This document shows, in pieces, positions 1-8,674 of a stretch of DNA of 63,938 nucleotides. The translations under genes were made by a program, and so were the position numbers. The stretch is from NCBI GenBank assembly GCA_026706395.1, contig JAPOYU010000013.1, positions 1-63,938 of the forward strand. Reading direction: 5' to 3'. This DNA comes from Chloroflexota bacterium (GTDB lineage Bacteria; Chloroflexota; Anaerolineae; Aggregatilineales; Phototrophicaceae). Numbering within the stretch: the stretch's first letter is position 1; each line of letters starts with the position of its first letter. A model generated the notes under the pieces. That model had not been told where the DNA came from, ran no database searches, and saw only the letters and a list, made by a program, of their open reading frames with translations.

Positions 1-177
1 GCGCCCCATGCCCTTGATCTCGGACGCGGCTGTCACCCCGCTCTCCACATCTAACTCGGCGATAATGACGTCGGCGCCCGCCGTTGCAAATCGGCGCGCA
101 GTGGCCAAGCCGATGCCGCGTCCCGCGCCGGTGATCAGGGCCGTTTGTCCGGTGAGGTCAAAGTCGGTATTGCTCAT
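1..177 (-). CDS. SDR-family oxidoreductase, N-terminal part
   Basis: The first 59 codons of a short-chain dehydrogenase/reductase are present, and the rest lies beyond the left edge. Residues 11-25 form a Rossmann dinucleotide-binding start with the glycine pattern TGAGRGIG. An acidic residue (AELD) follows the second strand, a position that in this family often selects NAD over NADP. The start is ATG at 177. Substrate cannot be told from this fragment. The gene is transcribed in the same direction as moaA, but 250 bp of repeat-bearing spacer separates them, so an operon is not supported. Confidence 0.85.
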   Translation of the reverse strand, partial: MSNTDFDLTGQTALITGAGRGIGLATARRFATAGADVIIAELDVESGVTAASEIKGMGR

Positions 178-308
178 CTAAGCCCTCGTCCAAACTTGTG
201 GCTCCTAATTTTTAGGCACGATACCACAGAAGTAATTCCAATAAAACAATGCGAAGCAACCGCATCTGTAGCGAAAGTTCTAAATCTACTCCAAATCCCG
301 GCAAAAGC

Positions 309-366
309 GCTCCCCTTCCTCCAATGCATTGGGGGAAGGGGCCGGGGGATGGGGGTAGAAAAGGCA
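309..366. repeat. GC-rich palindromic dispersed repeat, copy 1
   Basis: A hairpin of CTCCCCTTCC and GGAAGGGG arms is followed by GCCGGGGGATGGGGG and TAGAAAA. Nearly the same block recurs at 63828-63884, and diverged copies sit at 29428-29481 and 51771-51809. The 178-432 spacer holds this repeat and no gene I can support. Confidence 0.8.
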
Positions 367-432
367 GCATTTGGTCGGAATACCGGACAAGCCTTACAGA
401 TCTGGCGTGGATTGCGGAAAGGCTAATGACTG

Positions 433-1452
433 TCACCCGCCGATGTGATACATCTCGACCTTTTTCCGCCGATCGCGGACCTCGTCCGTGAGCGAACTGC
501 GGATCTCCGAATAGCGGTCAATGCGCGCGCCCCAAGCGCCACGTATGATCGCCTCGATGTCGTCATCGCCCGCGCCGGCTCGCAGCGGATCGCGCAGGCT
601 CGTGCCTTCAGTGGCGAAGAGGCAGGTGAAGATCTGTCCCTCAGGCGAAAGACGCATGCGCGTGCAAGAGCCGCAGAAGGGCTGCGTTACCGAGCTGATC
701 AAGCCGATTTCGCCGCCCCCATCGGCATAGCGATAACGCCGCGCGACCTCGCCGAAATAATTCCCCGCTACCGGCTCCAGCGGCAGTTCGGCATGTATCC
801 GCTCGACAATCTCGGCCGACGGTACGACCTCGTCCATCTTCCAGCCGTTCATATTGCCGACGTCCATGTATTCGATGAAGCGCAAGATATGCCCGCGCGC
901 CTTCATAGTGCGCGCCAGGTCAACCAGCGTATGATCGTTGACGCCGCGCTGCACGACCGCGTTGATCTTCAAGGGCGTATAGCCGGCCATTTCCGCCGCT
1001 TCGATACCCGCCATTACCCTCTCAACGCCGGAACGCCCGCCGTTCATGCGGCGGAAAATCTCATCGTCAAGCGTATCCAGGCTGATCGTCAGCCGCTTTA
1101 GTCCAGCGGCTTTGAGAGCGTCAAGCTTTTGCGGCAGCAGGTAAGCGTTGGTCGTCATCGCCAGGTCGTCGACGCCGTCTATTCCGGCCAGCATGGCGAC
1201 CAGGTCTTCAATATCTTGCCGCAGCAAGGGTTCTCCGCCCGTCAAACGCAGCTTCACCGCGCCCAGCCGAACAATGACGCCTGTTATCCGGGCGATCTCC
1301 TCAAAGGTCAATAATTGCGGTTTGGGCAAGAACTGATAGCGCTCGCCGAAGATCTCCGCTGGCATGCAATATGGACAGCGGAAATTGCAGCGGTCGGTCA
1401 CGGATATCCGCAGGTCGCGCAGGGGGCGCTCGTATCTGTCGGTCAGGTTCAT
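433..1452 (-). CDS. moaA: GTP 3',8-cyclase MoaA (molybdenum cofactor biosynthesis)
   Basis: Radical-SAM enzyme of 339 aa that, in this family, rearranges GTP in the first step of molybdopterin synthesis. The N-terminal cluster motif is C22-x3-C26-x2-C29 (CNFRCPYC), and the SAM-binding GGEP follows at 72-75. The second cluster, which binds substrate, has C260, C263 and C277. The protein ends in Gly-Gly, the conserved C-terminal tail needed for MoaA activity. Length matches the family. No other moa gene is in the window, so its partners must be elsewhere. Start is ATG at 1452. Confidence 0.96.
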   Translation of the reverse strand: MNLTDRYERPLRDLRISVTDRCNFRCPYCMPAEIFGERYQFLPKPQLLTFEEIARITGVIVRLGAVKLRLTGGEPLLRQDIEDLVAMLAGIDGVDDLAMTTNAYLLPQKLDALKAAGLKRLTISLDTLDDEIFRRMNGGRSGVERVMAGIEAAEMAGYTPLKINAVVQRGVNDHTLVDLARTMKARGHILRFIEYMDVGNMNGWKMDEVVPSAEIVERIHAELPLEPVAGNYFGEVARRYRYADGGGEIGLISSVTQPFCGSCTRMRLSPEGQIFTCLFATEGTSLRDPLRAGAGDDDIEAIIRGAWGARIDRYSEIRSSLTDEVRDRRKKVEMYHIGG

Positions 1453-1631
1453 CGGCGAGATTCTGTCAATTGGTCGGCCAGTAAGTGTAGCGAGGCAGTG
1501 ACCCTTTGCCTAGCAGGACTGTCGCTTATAGCAAGTATAACTTATCTGTCTTAGAATCAAATATGCGCAGAAGTATTGGGGGAGGAAATCGGCTCGATGC
1601 CGCGCCGCGCAAGTAAGCCGGAGGAATGGGA

Positions 1632-2714
1632 ATGACGCAAGCCATCTGCAGCGCATGCGGCAAACCGGCAAAGGCCCTCGATTGGACTTGTCGCTCTTGT
1701 CATGCTTCCCTGAATCTGCAAGCGCTGCCGCCATTCGACGCCTCCGCTATCAATAGGGGCGACTTCAGCCTGTGGCGCTATCGGGCCATGCTGCCGGTCG
1801 CAAGGCGCTTCAGCCTCGGCGGAGGCATGACGCCGCTTGTCCCAGTGGAAATCGCCGGCGGCCGATTCCTCGCAAAACTGGAGCACTTGAACCCAACCGG
1901 CTCCTTCAAAGACCGCGGCACAGCCGTCATGCTCAACCACCTGGCGGACAATGGCGCGACCGATGTGATCGACAATTCCTCGGGCAACGCCGGCGCTTCG
2001 CTGGCGGCATACGCGGGCGCGGCGGGTCTGTCGGCTACCGTGTACGTGCCGGCCGCCACCGCGGTAGAAAGCAAGAAACAGTTGATTCGCGCCTTTGGCG
2101 GCGCCATCATCGAATCACATGACTACCTGGCCGATGTTTACGCCGCCGCGGAATCGGCGACCTATGCCAGCCATGCCTGGAACCCTTACTTCGTGCTGGG
2201 CCAGCAGACTGCCGCCTGGGAAACCTGGGAGCAACTCGGGGGGCGCGCGCCGGACGCCGTGGCGACTCCGGTCGGGCATGGCGGGTTATTCCTCGGTTTC
2301 TATCAAGGCTTCAAAGCGCTGCGGGAGGCCGGCCTGATCGAGACAATCCCGCGTATGATCGCGGTGCAGTCGGCCGGCGTCGACCCGGTAGTGCGCGGCT
2401 GGGCAGCCGGTTCCAAGCGGCCGCCCAAGGTCAAGCCGGCGCCGAGCTTGGCGGATGGCATCCTGGTTGATGCGCCCGTGCGCGGCGAGCAGATTCTGAG
2501 CGCTTTGCATGACAGCGACGGCTTGGCGCTGCGCGTCGAGAATGAAGCGATCCTGGCGTCCCAAAAGGCGATGCATCGTGCCGGCCATATCATCGAGGCG
2601 ACCAGCGCTGTACCTGCCGCGGCCTTGCCGAGGATTCGCGAACTCATCGGCGATGAAGCCGAGCTGGTCATCGCCTTGACCGGCAGCGGACTTAAAAGCC
2701 TGGCCGCCCGTTAA
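1632..2714 (+). CDS. thrC: threonine synthase-like PLP enzyme
   Basis: A 360-aa fold-type II PLP enzyme. It begins with a zinc-ribbon (C6, C9, C20, C23) seen in many bacterial and archaeal threonine synthases. The PLP lysine lies in GSFKDRG (K93), followed by the phosphate-binding SSGNAGASLAAYAG segment. The known reaction is conversion of O-phosphohomoserine to threonine. I choose ATG 1632 because GGAGGA at 1620-1625 is 6 nt upstream; the ATG at 1626 abuts that site. Some paralogues act on other substrates (for example cysteate synthase), so the exact substrate is inferred. Confidence 0.88.
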   Translation: MTQAICSACGKPAKALDWTCRSCHASLNLQALPPFDASAINRGDFSLWRYRAMLPVARRFSLGGGMTPLVPVEIAGGRFLAKLEHLNPTGSFKDRGTAVMLNHLADNGATDVIDNSSGNAGASLAAYAGAAGLSATVYVPAATAVESKKQLIRAFGGAIIESHDYLADVYAAAESATYASHAWNPYFVLGQQTAAWETWEQLGGRAPDAVATPVGHGGLFLGFYQGFKALREAGLIETIPRMIAVQSAGVDPVVRGWAAGSKRPPKVKPAPSLADGILVDAPVRGEQILSALHDSDGLALRVENEAILASQKAMHRAGHIIEATSAVPAAALPRIRELIGDEAELVIALTGSGLKSLAAR

Positions 2715-2757
2715 GCGTCGGGAATCTCTCGCGTTATCGGCGAAAACCGTTCAGTTG

Positions 2758-2763
2758 TATAAT
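2758..2763 (+). promoter_or_regulatory. -10 element (TATAAT)
   Basis: A perfect TATAAT sits 43 bp upstream of the protease start at 2807. No good -35 is visible at normal spacing. Confidence 0.5.
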
Positions 2764-2806
2764 GTTGTGGCATTCATCCGCCGGGCGATGATGAGGACAA
2801 TGCGGA

Positions 2807-3895
2807 ATGTCGATGGATATTTTCCGGCAACTGCTGGAAGCGCAGCGGCTGGCGCAGGCGGACCTGCTGCGGCGGCGTGGCGTGGTCGGCGTCGCGATCG
2901 GCTATCGCAATTACAAGGAGCAAGTCACAGACCAGCTTGCCGTGTCCGTGCTGGTCGAAAAGAAGAAGCCGGTCGAGGCGCTCAGCGCTGACGATCTTAT
3001 CCCGCCCGATGTCAACGGCGCGCGCACCGACGTGGTGGAGATCGGCCGGCTGGAAGCCTTGGCGACAAATCCGCGGGATCGCTTCAGGCCCAATATCCCG
3101 GCTGGCGTGAGCATCGGCCATTATATGGTCACCGCCGGCACCCTCGGCGGCGTCGTCTTCGACCGCAACACCGGCGAACCGCTTATCCTGTCCAATAATC
3201 ACGTGCTGGCCAACAGCAACGAAGCCGAAATCGGCGATGCGATTTTGCAGCCGGGGCCGACCGACCACGGCGTCCGCCCGGATGATGTGGTGGCGAAGCT
3301 GCACCGCTTCGAAATGCTGCGCTTTTTTAGCGACTCGGATAGGGGGCCGACTCCGCCAACCACCTCGCCGCCTTTGTTTCCGCCGGGCGGCTGCGATATC
3401 GCCGAGCTTTGGGTCACGGTCGGCAACGCCTTGAGCAAGCTGAGCGGCTCGTCGAAGCGGCTGGCGACCGTGCAGGCGCCGAAAGCGCAAATCGATTCCG
3501 CGCCGATCTATCCCAATAAGGTGGACGCGGCGCTCGCCCGCCCGATTAATCCCATGCTCTTCCAGCAGAGCATCGCCGAAATCGGACGGCCCAACGGCAG
3601 TAAACTGGCGCAGCTCGGCATGAAAATACGCAAGCACGGCCGCACGACCGGTTACACCGAAGGCAACGTGACGCTGATGAACGCGACGGTTGATGTGTCT
3701 TACGGCGAAAACCTGCAAGCGCGTTTCATCGGCCAGGTCATCGCGACGCCCATAAGTCAAGGTGGTGACTCGGGCGCGCTGATCGTGGAGAGAAACAGTC
3801 AAAAGGTGGTCGGGCTGCTTTTCGCCGGCTCGCGGCGCGCCACGATTTTCACCCCGATTCAAACCGTGCTGGATGTGATGGAAGTCGACCTCTAG
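2807..3895 (+). CDS. Nal1-like trypsin-fold serine protease
   Basis: A 362-aa cytosolic protein with no signal peptide. Residues 1-100 form an N-terminal region with the GVVGVAIGY start. A chymotrypsin-fold protease domain follows: the catalytic His is in SNNHVLANS (about residue 129), and the catalytic Ser is in GGDSGALIV near residue 324. The pattern resembles bacterial homologues of plant Nal1-type proteases, which differ from HtrA in having no PDZ domain. The charge-relay Asp is not obvious by eye. It stands alone between thrC and the convergent secreted protein gene. Natural substrates are unknown. Confidence 0.75.
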   Translation: MSMDIFRQLLEAQRLAQADLLRRRGVVGVAIGYRNYKEQVTDQLAVSVLVEKKKPVEALSADDLIPPDVNGARTDVVEIGRLEALATNPRDRFRPNIPAGVSIGHYMVTAGTLGGVVFDRNTGEPLILSNNHVLANSNEAEIGDAILQPGPTDHGVRPDDVVAKLHRFEMLRFFSDSDRGPTPPTTSPPLFPPGGCDIAELWVTVGNALSKLSGSSKRLATVQAPKAQIDSAPIYPNKVDAALARPINPMLFQQSIAEIGRPNGSKLAQLGMKIRKHGRTTGYTEGNVTLMNATVDVSYGENLQARFIGQVIATPISQGGDSGALIVERNSQKVVGLLFAGSRRATIFTPIQTVLDVMEVDL

Positions 3896-3953
3896 GCCAA
3901 AGGCGCTAGTCGGCGCAGCTATCGGCGACAGCTTGAAACAGCGGATTGGGACT

Positions 3954-5213
3954 TCACCGCGGCAGCCAGACGCGCAGCCGCCGGTCGGCTGTGCCGGCAG
4001 CCAGCGCCATGCCGCCATCCAGCAACTCAACCGGTGCGAAGTTGCTGGTGATCTCTTCGCCGGCATCCAGTCCCCAGGTGTGGACTGCGCGCATCGCGCT
4101 GCGCTCGACGGCGAGGACCCCACGGCGCGAGGCGTCCCGCGCCAGGACTTCAAGTCGGCCGTTGCCATTGAAATCCCCGGCCGCCGTTTGATCGAGGTTC
4201 CGCGCGTTGATGATATTGGCGCTGAATCCTTGCAAACCAGCCTTTCTCCTGAAATAGTCGCCGTTGAAACGGAAGAATTCGATAACGCCGCCGGCGCTGT
4301 TCATGCGCATGACAGCGATTTCGATCTGCCCGGAGAAGCCGAATGGGCCCGCGCTGAATGGCTGCCGCCTCACTTCGCCTTCTCCAATGGGATGACTGTC
4401 CACTTCTTGCCGAATGCCGGCGCCATCCCACATATAGACGCGCATCCGCTCGCCCAGCGGCTTCCGGCTGACGGTCGATACCAGGTCTTCAATGCCGTCG
4501 CCGTCAATATCGGCCCAGAATGGCGAAACGCCTCGGTAGATATCTTCGCCCGGCAGGTCCGTCCGCGTCAGGATTTGAAGCTGCCCGTCACGCGCTTCCA
4601 CAATCAAGAGAGCGCGGGCGGCCATCCGCTCCCCTCTTGAGGCGCGCTCGGTCGCGTTGGCAAAGAGGGCGACTTGTCCGCGGCTGTTCATGACCAGGCG
4701 GGCATAAGGCGGCGCCTTGATCGGCAGGCTGACGACCGGGCCTTCTTCCCGCCCCAGCACGAGATCCCCGTCGCGGCTGATGTACAAGACCTCGAAGTCG
4801 TTGACCGGCAGTGGATGCGACAGGGGCGAGACGCTTTCGTCGCTGCGCAAGACGTAGGCGCCCTCGACCATAGACACGCCCACAACCGGCGGCTGCCCGC
4901 CCTTGAACCAGCCGGTTTCATAAGCGAGCGTCCGCGCGTCGCCATCGAGCCCCACCTCGACAACTTGCAGGTCGCCATTGTCCAGCACAATGTGCCAGAC
5001 GGCCGTCTCCATCGCGTAGCCGACCGCCCAGACCGGTACGCCGCGCAGGGGGACATCAACCGTGACGACATTGGGAAAGGTCCCGCTTCCACGCACGAGG
5101 TGATTGCCGGCGGGATTGTGGTAGGTGTAGAAATAACGATCGAGCACAGCAGCCTCCTGAGCGGAGCAGAGTGTAGCAGAGACGATGCACAGGGTTAAGA
5201 TGATGATGCGCAT
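3954..5213 (-). CDS. secreted FG-GAP/VCBS-repeat protein
   Basis: Predicted 419-aa exported protein. I prefer ATG 5213, giving a start of MRIIILTLCIVS with a signal peptide cut near CSAQ; the longer frame from 5237 would run into a terminator-like hairpin. Two calcium-binding-style repeats, DIDGDGIEDL and DFNGNGRLEV, sit in the C-terminal half and mark integrin-alpha-like FG-GAP blades. The rest is beta-rich and probably part of the same propeller. It is likely extracellular. It lies downstream of the band-7 gene on the same strand but is separated from it by the hairpin. Function is unknown. Confidence 0.75.
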   Translation of the reverse strand: MRIIILTLCIVSATLCSAQEAAVLDRYFYTYHNPAGNHLVRGSGTFPNVVTVDVPLRGVPVWAVGYAMETAVWHIVLDNGDLQVVEVGLDGDARTLAYETGWFKGGQPPVVGVSMVEGAYVLRSDESVSPLSHPLPVNDFEVLYISRDGDLVLGREEGPVVSLPIKAPPYARLVMNSRGQVALFANATERASRGERMAARALLIVEARDGQLQILTRTDLPGEDIYRGVSPFWADIDGDGIEDLVSTVSRKPLGERMRVYMWDGAGIRQEVDSHPIGEGEVRRQPFSAGPFGFSGQIEIAVMRMNSAGGVIEFFRFNGDYFRRKAGLQGFSANIINARNLDQTAAGDFNGNGRLEVLARDASRRGVLAVERSAMRAVHTWGLDAGEEITSNFAPVELLDGGMALAAGTADRRLRVWLPR

Positions 5214-5236
5214 TGGGTCCAATGTTGATTGGCGCA

Positions 5237-5268
5237 AAGAAAAGGCGCCCCGAATCTCAGAGCGCCCA
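5237..5268 (-). terminator. rho-independent terminator after the band-7 gene
   Basis: Read on the minus strand, GGCGC and GCGCC arms enclose a loop of about 13 nt and are followed by TTTTCTTT. Confidence 0.6.
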
Positions 5269-5292
5269 CTCTTGCTGGTTTAGCTGCGAGGC

Positions 5293-6330
5293 TTAGTTCT
5301 GGGTCTCAATTGTCACCTCCGGCGCCTGGAAGTCTTCGCCCAAGTCAGCGAAGTCGTCCACGTTAAAGATGAAGGGCGAATCCGATGGCAGCAGCGCGAA
5401 GGAGACATTGTCCGACAGGTTGGCGACGTAGAGGTACTGGATCAAGTTGGGGTTGGCCGCGATCTGATCGCTGATGACCCGCAGCGCTTCCGCTTCGGCC
5501 GCCGCTTCGATCAAGCGAGCATTGGCTCGACCACGCGCTTCTTCCTCCGCGGCATCGGCGCGACCACGGGCCTCGGTCTGGACGCGTACCGCCTCCGTTT
5601 CGGCGCGCAGCCGCTTCTGCTCCTCGATCTGCTTTTCTTCAATCGATTGCGAGAAAGCATCGGTGAATTCGATCTGGCGAACCAGCAGCGCCGTCAGCGT
5701 CAAGCCTTCATTTTTCATTTGCGTGCGCACGACCTCTTCGATTTGATTGCCCAGTTCCTCGCGCTTGACGCCGTAAATTGCTTCCGCCTCGAATTGTGAC
5801 ACCACATCGCGGGCGACGGCGCGCACGGTCGGACGGATGAAATCGGCTTCGTAGCGATTCTGCCAATTCAGGTGGATCTGATTGACATCGCCCCGCTCGA
5901 TACGATAAAGCACGGTGATATCGAGCCGCACTTCCTGTCCGTCCTCGGTCAGCGCTTCCACGGCGTCGTTGCCCTGCAGGCGCCCCTCGGAGCTGATGCC
6001 CGACATGGTGTATTCCCGCTGATCGGTTTGGTAGATGATGTATTCCTGCAAACCCGGAATGATGATCGATGTGCCCGGGGCGCGCGCCGGCTGTTCCAAC
6101 TCGCCGGACAGCACGTTGACGATGACGGCCGCCCGCGCCGGCTGCACGATCAAGATGCCCGAACTGACGATGAAGAGCACCACGCCGGCGGCGAAGCCGA
6201 CCACGGCGAGCATAAAGCCGCCGCGCGCCGACCGTCCCTGAGACGCCAGCGTGAAGGCGAAGGCGACGCCGAGAATGCCAACGCCAAACGCCAGCACGGC
6301 GACTATACCCAATAGACCACTAAAATTCAT
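5293..6330 (-). CDS. SPFH/band-7 (prohibitin-like) membrane protein
   Basis: A 345-aa protein with two N-terminal membrane segments (about residues 7-29 and 37-62). A band-7 domain follows (about 65-240) and then an Ala/Glu/Arg-rich coiled coil rich in EARGRA-type repeats (about 235-290). Prohibitin and HflK/C-like proteins of this design form membrane scaffolds or regulate proteases. No partner protease such as FtsH lies nearby. RBS AAAGGAG precedes ATG 6330. An extended -10 is upstream and a terminator downstream, so it looks like a single-gene unit. Confidence 0.88.
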   Translation of the reverse strand: MNFSGLLGIVAVLAFGVGILGVAFAFTLASQGRSARGGFMLAVVGFAAGVVLFIVSSGILIVQPARAAVIVNVLSGELEQPARAPGTSIIIPGLQEYIIYQTDQREYTMSGISSEGRLQGNDAVEALTEDGQEVRLDITVLYRIERGDVNQIHLNWQNRYEADFIRPTVRAVARDVVSQFEAEAIYGVKREELGNQIEEVVRTQMKNEGLTLTALLVRQIEFTDAFSQSIEEKQIEEQKRLRAETEAVRVQTEARGRADAAEEEARGRANARLIEAAAEAEALRVISDQIAANPNLIQYLYVANLSDNVSFALLPSDSPFIFNVDDFADLGEDFQAPEVTIETQN

Positions 6331-6377
6331 GACCGCTCCTTTACAGCGATTTGTCTGCTGTTTGCTATTTCCCGCTG

Positions 6378-6386
6378 ATTATATCA
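6378..6386 (-). promoter_or_regulatory. extended -10 promoter of the band-7 gene
   Basis: On the minus strand the sequence is TGATATAAT, a TGn extended -10 with a perfect TATAAT, about 48 bp before the start codon. The -35 position is poor, as is usual for extended -10 promoters. Confidence 0.6.
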
Positions 6387-6426
6387 TACCACTATGCGTC
6401 GGCGGATTCCCCAATCATTGGGGGGA

Positions 6427-6460
6427 TTAACCACCGAGTACACCGAGGGCACAGAGCGAC
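6427..6460. repeat. CCACCGAG-type dispersed repeat, copy 1
   Basis: Contains TTAACCACCGAGTACACCGAG followed by a run of similar short units. Related copies are at 6941-6981, 7099-7122 (inverted), 16341-16375 and 57499-57535 (inverted). The whole 6331-7233 spacer (about 900 bp) is repeat-rich and I see no supportable gene in it. Confidence 0.65.
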
Positions 6461-6533
6461 ATGCCATAAGACCCCCAGAGCGCCCCGGAAAACCCCAATG
6501 ATTCCCAAAGTATATAGATACAGTATGGATACA

Positions 6534-6551
6534 GGGGGGGGGGGTACCCCC
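6534..6551. repeat. G11 homopolymer joined to a GGTACC-centred palindrome
   Basis: Eleven G residues run directly into TACCCCCC, giving a perfect palindrome centred on GGTACC. It lies in the repeat-rich spacer. Such a run is a slippage hotspot and could also be an assembly-sensitive site. Confidence 0.7.
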
Positions 6552-6940
6552 CTCTCGTTGGGCGGCAGTGCGATTCGTTGGGTTGGATCGCCTCCATTGC
6601 GCTGTCTCGGCAATGGGAATTGTGAATTGTGCCAAGGGCGATTGCTTGTGCCGGCGGGGCTTGCAGAGGATTTGGGGGATGCATTGGCATTTGCACGCGA
6701 GCAAAAACTTTTTTGTGCAAATGCGCAAATGGCGAAATGCGGCGCAAGCCAGGAATGGCGGGGCTTTCAGGGTGGTTTGGCATTTGCCGGATTTGCGCCA
6801 ACCCCGTGGGTTGGGTCATGTTTTCGGATTCCGGCTCGGCGAGCGTTTTCGTGACAAGGGTATCGTATCACAGGTTGGGAGGAGAGGATAGACCAAATGT
6901 TCGTTGGGTGGTGTATCCTTTTCGGTCGAAACATAAAAGC

Positions 6941-6981
6941 TTTACCACCGAGGACACCGAGTTCAATGAGTTCACCGAGGG
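6941..6981. repeat. CCACCGAG-type dispersed repeat, copy 2
   Basis: TTTACCACCGAGGACACCGAG is followed by GAGTTCACCGAGG, an irregular tandem of the same short unit in direct orientation to copy 1. Confidence 0.65.
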
Positions 6982-7015
6982 TTGGTGTCTATTGGGGTAC
7001 GCCCGGTCAAGTCGG

Positions 7016-7044
7016 CGGACGACCTGATAGGTCGCCCCTACAAG
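7016..7044. repeat. GACCTGATAGGTC hairpin repeat with CGCCCCTACA tail
   Basis: The palindrome CGACCTGATAGGTCG is followed by CCCCTACA. This resembles short intergenic hairpin repeats common in environmental bacterial genomes. Only one clear copy is in the window. Confidence 0.5.
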
Positions 7045-7098
7045 GCTGCTGGATTGGCGTGATATGCAATGGTGTAGAATGCTCCTCTCTGACCTCAG

Positions 7099-7122
7099 AA
7101 AAACTCGGTGTACTCGGTGGTT
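7099..7122. repeat. CCACCGAG-type dispersed repeat, copy 3 (inverted)
   Basis: AACTCGGTGTACTCGGTGG is the reverse complement of the unit at 6427-6460. The inverted pair brackets the 6.4-7.1 kb spacer. Confidence 0.6.
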
Positions 7123-7233
7123 GGATTACAATCACTTACTTGAATTTACTGAGAAGGAATCACATGCATCTTCATTTGGCGCAAGTTGCAGTGGACGCCC
7201 TCTTGGTCGCCCATCCGCTATATTTCCACATAC

Positions 7234-8097
7234 CTACCCCAAATTCTCGCTCAGAATCCGACCCAGCTCCCGCCGCACCAGACCGGGACGCTCATCGCGC
7301 AGCAGAGGCAGACGCGCCCGCGTCCGATGCAGCTGATTCAAATCGATCTCCTGCGTGATCAGGGCCTCGTCGAAATACAAGCCATGCGTCATGAACTCGC
7401 CATCGGGATCGACCACTGAGGAGCCGCCCCAGAAGTTCTTGCCGTCCTCGTAGCCGACGCGGTTGCAATGCAGAATATACGAAGTGAACATGCTGCCGTA
7501 GGCCTGATTCACATGCTCGACCCAGCGCGTGCCCATCAGGCGGTCGCCCTCGTTCAGCCCGCGCGATGGGCTGGAGCTGTTGAGGATCAGCATATCGGCG
7601 CCGTCCAGCCAGAGCAGATAGGGCGGCGAGACATGCCAGAAGTCCTCGCAGATCAACATGCCGACTCGCCCGAAGCGCGTGTCGAAGGCGCGCACGCTGT
7701 TGCCTTGGGCGAAGTAGCGCGATTCGTCGAACATGGCGTAAGTCGGCAGGTAGAGCTTGTGGTGGATGTGCCGCGCCTCGCCGCCGGACAGGTAGGCGTT
7801 GGCGATGTAAAAGCGCTTGCGAAAGTCCACATGCACGAAGCCGACAACGATATCGAGCGCCAATTCGCGACTGGCTTCCAGCAGCTGCGCGAAGACCTCA
7901 TCGTCCGCGTCCGCCGTCAGCGCCACTTCGGGCACCAGGTCCTGCACCTGGTAGCCCGTCAGCGAGAGCTCGGGGAAGATCAGCAGGTCAACGCCGTCTT
8001 CGCGCGCTCGCCTGGCGGTATCCAGGTGCACGCCGAGGTTGTGCCGCACATCACCGAGTTTGGGGTAAATCTGCGCCAAGCCGATCTTGATGCGCAT
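7234..8097 (-). CDS. nitrilase-superfamily amidohydrolase (glutaminase-domain-like)
   Basis: A 287-aa carbon-nitrogen hydrolase with the complete Glu-Lys-Cys triad: E43 in FPELSLTGY, K114 in HHKLYLPTY and C150 in LICEDFW. The FPELSLTGY segment and overall shape resemble the glutamine-amidotransferase half of NAD synthetases, but the synthetase half is absent and no stand-alone nadE lies nearby. It is probably a cytosolic amidase acting on a small amide or N-carbamoyl compound. The substrate is not deducible. It starts at ATG 8097, followed upstream by a 65-bp gap to the next minus-strand gene. Confidence 0.88.
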   Translation of the reverse strand: MRIKIGLAQIYPKLGDVRHNLGVHLDTARRAREDGVDLLIFPELSLTGYQVQDLVPEVALTADADDEVFAQLLEASRELALDIVVGFVHVDFRKRFYIANAYLSGGEARHIHHKLYLPTYAMFDESRYFAQGNSVRAFDTRFGRVGMLICEDFWHVSPPYLLWLDGADMLILNSSSPSRGLNEGDRLMGTRWVEHVNQAYGSMFTSYILHCNRVGYEDGKNFWGGSSVVDPDGEFMTHGLYFDEALITQEIDLNQLHRTRARLPLLRDERPGLVRRELGRILSENLG

Positions 8098-8162
8098 GGT
8101 CGCCGCTCCTGTTTCGCATATCGCGGAACATCATAATGCAGCCCAGCGCTCGCGGCAATTCT

Positions 8163-8669
8163 TTAGCTGGCGCCATCAATGCCGCGAAGCTCAAGCAGGA
8201 CGCGACGCGCAATCGCCGCGTCGACATCGCTATCGCCATCCGCGCATTCGACCGCATCAATGAGGTAATCAGCATACTCGCGGCGACCGGCCGCCGCCAA
8301 GAGAGCCGCGCCCAAGACGATTTGGGTTTCCGCCTCGGTTTTGATATTCGCCACTTCGATGTATTCCGCCGTGGTCGTCCAGGGTCCGATATCGCTCATA
8401 TCCGCGCGCAAGGCGCCGGCCAGGTCCAGCCCCCAGCGATCTCGCAGCAGCCGCAACTGCGTCTCGACCATTTCGGCGACCGCCGCAACGAGCGGGGACG
8501 CGCTTCGGCAGCGTCGCCCCTCCGCCAGCGCCGCCGCGATTCCCCGCGCTTCGTCCGCGCTCAGCGAGACAGCCTGCCACTCGAGCGCAGGCCGAAAATA
8601 GTCCAGCAGCATCAGCAGGAGGGCGTCAAATGGCAAACTGTTCAGCTTTTCCAGCGAAGTTTGGGGCAT
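8163..8669 (-). CDS. hypothetical helical protein downstream of a response regulator
   Basis: A 168-aa soluble, strongly alpha-helical and acidic protein rich in Leu, Ala, Asp and Glu, without signal peptide or membrane segments. I recognise no domain. Its start lies 5 nt beyond the stop of the OmpR-type regulator gene on the same strand, so the two are almost certainly co-transcribed. This suggests a role linked to that regulator, possibly as a partner protein. Function is otherwise unknown. Confidence 0.7.
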   Translation of the reverse strand: MPQTSLEKLNSLPFDALLLMLLDYFRPALEWQAVSLSADEARGIAAALAEGRRCRSASPLVAAVAEMVETQLRLLRDRWGLDLAGALRADMSDIGPWTTTAEYIEVANIKTEAETQIVLGAALLAAAGRREYADYLIDAVECADGDSDVDAAIARRVLLELRGIDGAS

Positions 8670-8674
8670 AAGCC

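Noticed and set aside
145..491. Small plus- and minus-strand ORFs between the clipped SDR gene and moaA
   Set aside because: They consist largely of repeat copy 1 and overlap the SDR start region.
445..1101. 218-aa ORF antisense to moaA
   Set aside because: It is a mirror of moaA codons in GC-rich DNA, and moaA has complete motifs on the other strand.
3954..5237. Longer start (5237) for the FG-GAP protein
   Set aside because: It would place coding sequence up against the terminator of the band-7 gene and put eight residues before the signal peptide.
6351..6854. 167-aa ORF and its overlapping frames in the 6.4-6.9 kb spacer
   Set aside because: They run through dispersed repeats and the G11 tract, share no family features and lack ribosome binding sites.
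6427..7122. CCACCGAG units as a CRISPR array
   Set aside because: Units are irregular in length and spacing and differ in orientation, and no cas gene is near.
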